NCBI GenBank assembly: GCA_025331565.1
Contig: JAFREQ010000157.1
Coordinates: forward strand, 124,001-188,000
Length of the DNA: 64,000 nucleotides
Direction: 5' to 3'
Origin: Holacanthus passer
Taxonomy: Eukaryota > Chordata > Actinopteri > Pomacanthidae
In this document: one piece after another, positions 52,101 through 59,200 of the stretch
Layout of the letters: each line of letters begins with the position of its first letter
Position numbering within the stretch: the stretch's first letter is position 1
Notes under the pieces: model-generated
Database searches by the model: none
Seen by the model: only the letters and a program-made list of their open reading frames with translations
What the model was told of the DNA's origin: nothing
Translations under genes and position numbers: made by a program

Positions 52101-55100
52101 CTTCTTTACCATTCAGAGGTGTGATTTGGAAACATCTGTTATAATAAGAGCGAATAAAGCGGCGCTGCGGCTATTGTTTCATGATGTTGGAGACATCTAA
52201 ATAGAAAGGAGGTTATTCTGTGATCACATCAGCTCCTTCTGTAGTGATGCAAACGTCTTGTCAGCTAAAGACACAACTCCACCATCACCAGAGAATCAAT
52301 GGGATGGACGTGCAATAACCCAAAAAACATGCTTGAAAAAAAGGGAAGGGGGAAAAAAAAAAAAGCACGGGGGCTGAGATGGTTTGATGATTTTGAGAGT
52401 GAGAGGATGGAGTAAGGGTAGAGAAAGACTTGAAATTATCACATGCACATGGAGCCAAATTGGTCATGTCAACATGTTAGCTCATGCTTAAATTCTCAGT
52501 GTAGCAGCTATAAATATTGTCAATCCTCAGAGTTATTGACTGCATTCTTTGGCATTTGCAGGGCGTTTTCATAATTGCACAAAATATGAAATATCTGGAG
52601 GAGCTCATTGAGGTTCAGGGCACAACCGAAGCGCAGATGCACTGTGATCGGCACTTCAAAAAATCTAACTTTGACAAGTCAACAGAGATGAAATCATTGG
52701 AGGCAAATGAAAAATTCACACTCAGTAAAAATGCAGTAGCTCCTGCATTGATTTTTTTTTTTTTTTTGTTGCTTTCTCAAGATGAGTTTGGCAGCCGTAC
52801 AATCATTAAGGCAGTTTAGTTCATCATACGATAAACAAACTCCTTAAAAGTCGAGCAGAAATCACGTCTGCGCTAACATTTCAGTGGCAGGTTGGTTTCG
52901 TGGGGGTGTAGCTGCGTCTGCGTGCTTTCATCAGAAGTCGTGCCAATGTGACATACAGTATGATGTGCTCATCATGTGGAGATGCATCGGAGTGGCGTCC
53001 CCCCCGTTCCTGCAGCAGAGATTACAGTTGGGCCTCTGTAATAGCTCTGGGCAGGAGGAGGATGACATGGCTCTGTGCATGCATGGGAAACAGCGTGTGG
53101 GTGAGAAGCATGGCACTAACATTACACAAAGTGGTTACTTACAGGTAGTAAGTGTAGGAGTGATAGGTTCTTCTGCCGATTGGGGTGGTGGTAGGATTTA
53201 AGCAGTGGAGGAGGGGAGGGGATGGAATGAAAAGGAAAGAAAAAGTAAAAATATATTAATGTTTGAAAAAAGAGTAGAAATGAACAAAATCAGATATGGT
53301 GGCATACGTGGAAGGTAAACTAGTGATCATGAGGGCAAAGGTGATCGCTTGGAGTCATGTCATGCTTTGCAAAAGGGGGAGGGGGCCTCGGTACAGTACA
53401 GTACAGTACAGTAGAAACTCTAATTAAATCGATAGTGATCTGCTCTACAGCACGGGGTGGCGAACCATTCTGTCACTAAACCCCCCCTTTTTATAAGCAC
53501 ATAATTTTATACACATATGAAAATTACCATATCTGACCTCTAAGGTTGAAACTTAATGAGCAGTTCGAATGGCTAAACACAACTCCGATTCCCTGCTGGT
53601 GACAGTAAATTACACGAAATTCAACCAATGAAGTCATCTCCATCTCTGGTTTGATTAAGGCTAATTGAAAACAATTCCATTACTGTGTGCTGATTTTTAC
53701 ACCCACCCACTGATGGCTGTGCTACAGGGCCCCGCTGCAGAAGAGCAAGAATCTTATATTACCGTCAAAAATAAAAATGGAACATCGTGATTATATTAGC
53801 ACACAACTATACCTTCCTGTACTGACCTTTACTCTTTAATTCAAGCTAATCTAACATTAAAGGAACTAAGAGAAAGGTATTTTCTGTCCTCACGCTTCAC
53901 AGATATTAAAGGAAACCAACTTGTGTCCACTAAAGAAATCTCTGCAGAAATTGTGTTATTTCAAGCCTTGCTGTGGACAAAAGGGGGTTGATATTTGCTG
54001 AGCTTTATCTCCCCTGATTGCTGGGATATGTACAGAAGACCTCCTTCCAGTATGGGGTCCAGGGCGAATGTAAACTTAGCCTTCAGCTATTCGTCCATCC
54101 TCTTCCCTTTTGAGCCTTTCATCATATTTTCTTTCTTATCTTCTCCCCGCCTCTCCCCATACCACGAGCCTCAAAAACATTTTTCCTATTCCCATTCCAA
54201 TGTCACTGAAGCGCTGCGCATTTGTTTGAGGGTGCCGTGGAAAGGGATTAATTTTTCATGGCACACTGTATCTCATGGCTGTAAACAGCCTTAATGGGGC
54301 GTATCAACATAATCAAATTAATTATTTACTATGACGCTGACAATACTACCGTTTGAGGGAGAAGTATACAAAATGATAAAACAGAAACTACTTATTTGTG
54401 AGCGCTCGGCATCAACCTCTTGCACAAAGTAGTATTTCAACGGGTAAGAAAAAAAAGGGAGTACCTCTTCTTCATGAGGAGGACGACTCCCAGGAAAATG
54501 ATGACGAAGAGGAGGATGCCGGCGATGACCCCGGCTATCTTCACCGTGTGGTCCGTTTGTTTCTCCGGCTCCACGGCGTCAGGCTTGTGAGTGGCTGCTC
54601 CTGAAAAACAATTCGTAAAGATCAAACACAGAAAGTGTAATTAATCAGACAGACAGTGAATCAGATCTAATGCCCATTTTCTATTGTTCTACATGAACCA
54701 AACAGCAGAGTCCACATCCATACGTTCACCATTTCCTATCATTGATTTGACCATGTGGAGGCTGATTAATCAATAATCACTGATATTCTGTGGCATTATG
54801 TGCACCATAAACATCAATACATATAAATTGGCTGGGAGTAATGTTTATTTCGAAAGTAAGCGACTCCCTATTGTCCAGAAGACTCCACCTTTAGCTCCGT
54901 CCTTTGCGGACATCAGCGCTCCGTGGATCAAGCTGCACCGGGCGAGATAAGTGCGAACCATCTTTACCCTTGGTTAATCATGTTTGGGGCAAATGGTTGC
55001 TGGGCTGTGGAAAAATGTAGAATGCACGGCGGGAAAGATAATACCCAAGAAGATAAAAAAGCCTGAAATAACCAAAACATTAAATATCTGCTCGGGAGGA

Positions 55101-56211
55101 GATAGCCAACAACGACAGACACAAAGAGAGAGAGGGAGAGAGAGGGAAATAAGCGTCTTGTTTTAACAGCATCTGCACCCTGGGAAGTGATAAGAAGCAC
55201 TCTGAGGGAAGCAACGTTGCTGGAATGACAACTGTCCACCTGAACAACACCATTATTCCTTGTCACCGGGGGTAAATTTAGAATGATAAATTGTTATGTC
55301 AGACAAATCTGTTAGAGCGGGGTTCCTTCCCTCCTCGCCGTCGCCATTTCCTCTCCCTATCAAAAAGGTAAATATCTATCCCGGTTGCTGGTGACATATT
55401 GTTCTTTCAACAGCCAGGCCTTTATTTACGTAGATATAAGTTTTTAAGGCAGAACTGTGGAGGATTTCAAGACCGGTGACATATTCACAATCACGTCTGG
55501 ACTGATGGAGCTGATTTTGTCTCAATATACTGTTACAGGGTAATCTTACAGAAACGCTGTCAGTGACAAATCCCCATTTGAGCCGCACGTTCGCTGGCAC
55601 AAGTCAATATTTTTCCATTCAGGCCCGAGAGAATTTGAGCAGGAGCAGAAACTGAGCAGAATTTTAATAGTTAAATGCTAAACTCCAGATCTTCTCGTGG
55701 AGCACTTCAGCATCCCTTTGTGTGTTTACAGTTGTCACAATTGCGCCGACCAACTCTTAATCTCCCAGAAATAATGAGAAATATTCATGAAAGGGGATTA
55801 ACTCCTGCCAAAAATCTCCAACACTGACACATCAAATGACAATTGCACCTCAAACAGGTCTTTCATGTCCGGCAATGCTGAGAAGATGAAGGTAGAAGAC
55901 AATGTCTGCGCGTCTTTGATTTAATCACACTGATTCAATGCAAAAAGCGGGACAATAAACAAAACCCACACACGTGCAATGTTCCACTTGTTTGTTTTCC
56001 TCGAGGGAATCGTCACCATGGACTTTGCAGTGGTTGAAACCGAGTTGTGCACAGAACAACTGAGGTGGTCGGAGAACGTGCAGAAGGCTACGGGTCTGAC
56101 CTGTTAGTTGGTTGTCACCGGCCGCTGGGGCGATGCGGATGTAGGGGGTTGTGAGCTGAGTCACGAGTATGGCGGCTGAGTAGAGTCAGTGGATCCAGGG
56201 TTGCATGCAGT

Positions 56212-56250
<39 letters not shown>

Positions 56251-59200
56251 GGAGAGGCCACACTGAAGCAGAAAACAGCCACACCAAAAGTTCCCATCAT
56301 CATGCAACACTGAGGCAGAGAAAGACACCCATTAAGTATTAGGAAGCATTTCACAGTTTGTTTTGCCAAGTTAGCAACAGCAGTCATGTTACACAAGTTC
56401 ATAACTTTGTCAGTCCTGAGACTTTGTCAGTCTGAGGATCACATGAGCAATGATAAATTGTACTTCTTCTAGTACAACCCTGATTCCAAAAAAGTTGGGA
56501 TGTAAATAAAACAGAATGCAATAATTTGATAATATTTTTTTGATATATTCTCATGTCAAGTTGGGACAGGAGCCACAAAAGACTGTGAAAGTTGTGGACT
56601 GAGCCAAAAACACCTGTTTGGATCATTCCACAGGTAAACAGGTTCATTGGTAACAGGTGATAGCATCATGATTGGGTATGAAACACAGGATTGTATAAAG
56701 GAGATTACTACATGGGCTTGGGAACACTTTGTAAACATTTTTGTTCTGTTCTTATTCTCATTTTACAGAGTGTCCCAACTTTTAGGAACTCAGGGTTATA
56801 TGTGCTTACTTCGGCCTATTGAACCATGTAGATGGAGATATCTGGAACTCCACAAAAAAAAAAAAAATCCATAGTGAAGCTGCATGCAAACTCCAAAATA
56901 TACAAGACTGTCGGTGCATGTGACAGGACCTCCCACGGCCCAGAACGGAGTGTGACTGTGGCTCCCTCCGGCCTTATCAATTCTGCTCCCGGATCAATGG
57001 TGTTTAGACTTCATCACCTTTAATGTGTGGAGCTGGACGTAGAGGCAGCATAGCTAAGTACCTGCAGACCTCAGTGGGCACACAGGCGGCCTCCCAGTCA
57101 TGGAAAAACACATGTTCTCGTCAATGTATTGACCAAGAACATGTGAAGACCATATCACACATTTGTATCTTTTAAAGGCAAACACATTAAAGCTAACAAA
57201 CTTAATGAAGAGTGAGAGGCATCGATTTCAGCGACAGTTAAAAACATGTTCATTTTGTTAGTTCTCAGAAATCATATGCAAGTGCTGTTAGGAGCTACAG
57301 CACACACCCTCATTCACACAATCTGATCTGTTCCTACCTTTGGTGGCCACTCGAACACAGTCGATTTTGGTCTCCTGCACAAACAGACAAATTAAAGGAG
57401 GAGAAGGGGAAGGGAGGAAGAAAGGAAAAAGAGGAGAATTATTACGACACACATGCAGAGACATGAGACACACACAAAGACACACACTCAGGGCGGCAAC
57501 AACACCTATCAAAGAACCCACGGTTACAACAAAACAGCTCGGCCAGTTCCACGCTGTCCCCTATCATCTGTTGAGCTCAATGACTGTGACACAAAACGCA
57601 GTTAGGCGAGAGGGCCTACAGCACAGATTAGTGGTGCTGAGCTGCTGATTTGTCAGCCAACAGCGATCTGTCGGCAGCCTGCGGCTCAAGGTGGTCAGCC
57701 ACTGTGGAGAAACCAGAGCCCTGTGACAAGCGACACCAACCCAGCATGCCGGGCTCCAAAATGACACGTCAGGGAGCCTTTCTGAATATGTAATGGAGTT
57801 TCAGCTCTGACAACAGCCTTCGACAACATAGAAAAAAAAAAAACCCAACACTGCTCTCGCTGTTGGCAGAGAAGTTTGTTGTCAACAATGGTCTGGTGAA
57901 CAGGAAAAAGGACACAGACAGGAACAGGGAGGCAATGAGTAATGCAACACAAAAGACACGAGTGCTGTGTCCCTGTGTTTGACCCAGCCGAGCCGTCCTA
58001 TGAGCAGTGAGCACACATGGGAGAGACAGACGTTTAGAGGCCGCGAGAGGCATAATGAAGAGGAAAAACATTAATGTTCACGTGATCCTGTATGTGTGTT
58101 CACATTGCTGCAGCTTTTAAGATGTCAGGCGGTGCCTTTGTTTAAGGCAATATTACAGGAAGTTATATTGGAGGTTTATTTCAATAGAAAAAAATCTCGG
58201 CATAGATGGCACCCAAACAAATCACTCCAACATCATTAGACATTAATTAAAGCGTGCAGCGCCGTCCATTGACAGTGACGGCTCAGTGAAAGAGAGTGCA
58301 TTTGGCCATTGTAAATCAAAACACCGAATATAAAAATAATGTCAGAAATGTCTCCATCACAGAGACGGGAGCTTTATTCTGTGTCAACGAGGGACTCTTT
58401 CATTTTGTTTGTTCAAGGAAGAGCACAGCCGATGCATACCGGAAAGTTTCAGCGCGCCAATGCTTTGCTCTCAAGAGCGAACTCGCTAATTGGATTCAGC
58501 CCTGCCACACGTGTTGTTTCTATTGCCTCCTTAAAGACGTGCTGGTGTTTCTCAAGGAGGCTGTTTATGCCGATTCTCATTCAGGACCACAATCAGCGAG
58601 GCTCTTGAAGTCGCCATTGAGCTGTCTGCCGCGGCTCGGCGGAGGGAGGGCCCCGCCAAGTGCCACTTGATGACAGAGGCTTCGACCTGTGCGATCGGCA
58701 ACCCCGTTGTTGTTGCCTGCCTCCCACACTTAACCGCCGCTGGGACGACCGCCCCTCTTAAATGCCGTTGATCAAAGGCTCGTCTGGCATTTGGCGCAAA
58801 GCTCCATTGGAAAAGGCAGGAGAACAGGGCAACAGTAATGGAGGGAGAGAGCATGTCACCGCACAGAGCTCGCCGTTCCACGCTTGACCCTGCTGTAGCC
58901 TATTAAGAGTGCAGACAGTGCTGCTGGTGCGCCCCAGCAGAGCACTGACACATCCAGCAGAGGCCAAATGCAATTGTGCTGCTGCGTGCATGTGTCTGTG
59001 AGCAGCTGCCGTGTGGAGACTTCTGTACGCAGCCACTTCAGTCCCTTTCCGAGTCAATCAATGTGTCAGTCAGCTTTTCACTCTCATTAAACCCACCATA
59101 ATATTTGGCATTGTTTCATGTGCACTTGAAAGCGGATATGAATGAGATTTAAAAAAGAGAGACGTGGTTTGACTCGGCAGGACGTTACAGAAAGTCCTCT

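Larger units (their letters stand above)
54601..57337 (-). other. Intron 2-3 (2.7 kb)
   Basis: Contains (GA)n at 56213-56251 and MITE copy 2. The 54900-55900 stretch has no recognisable repeat and no coding signal. Confidence 0.65.
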
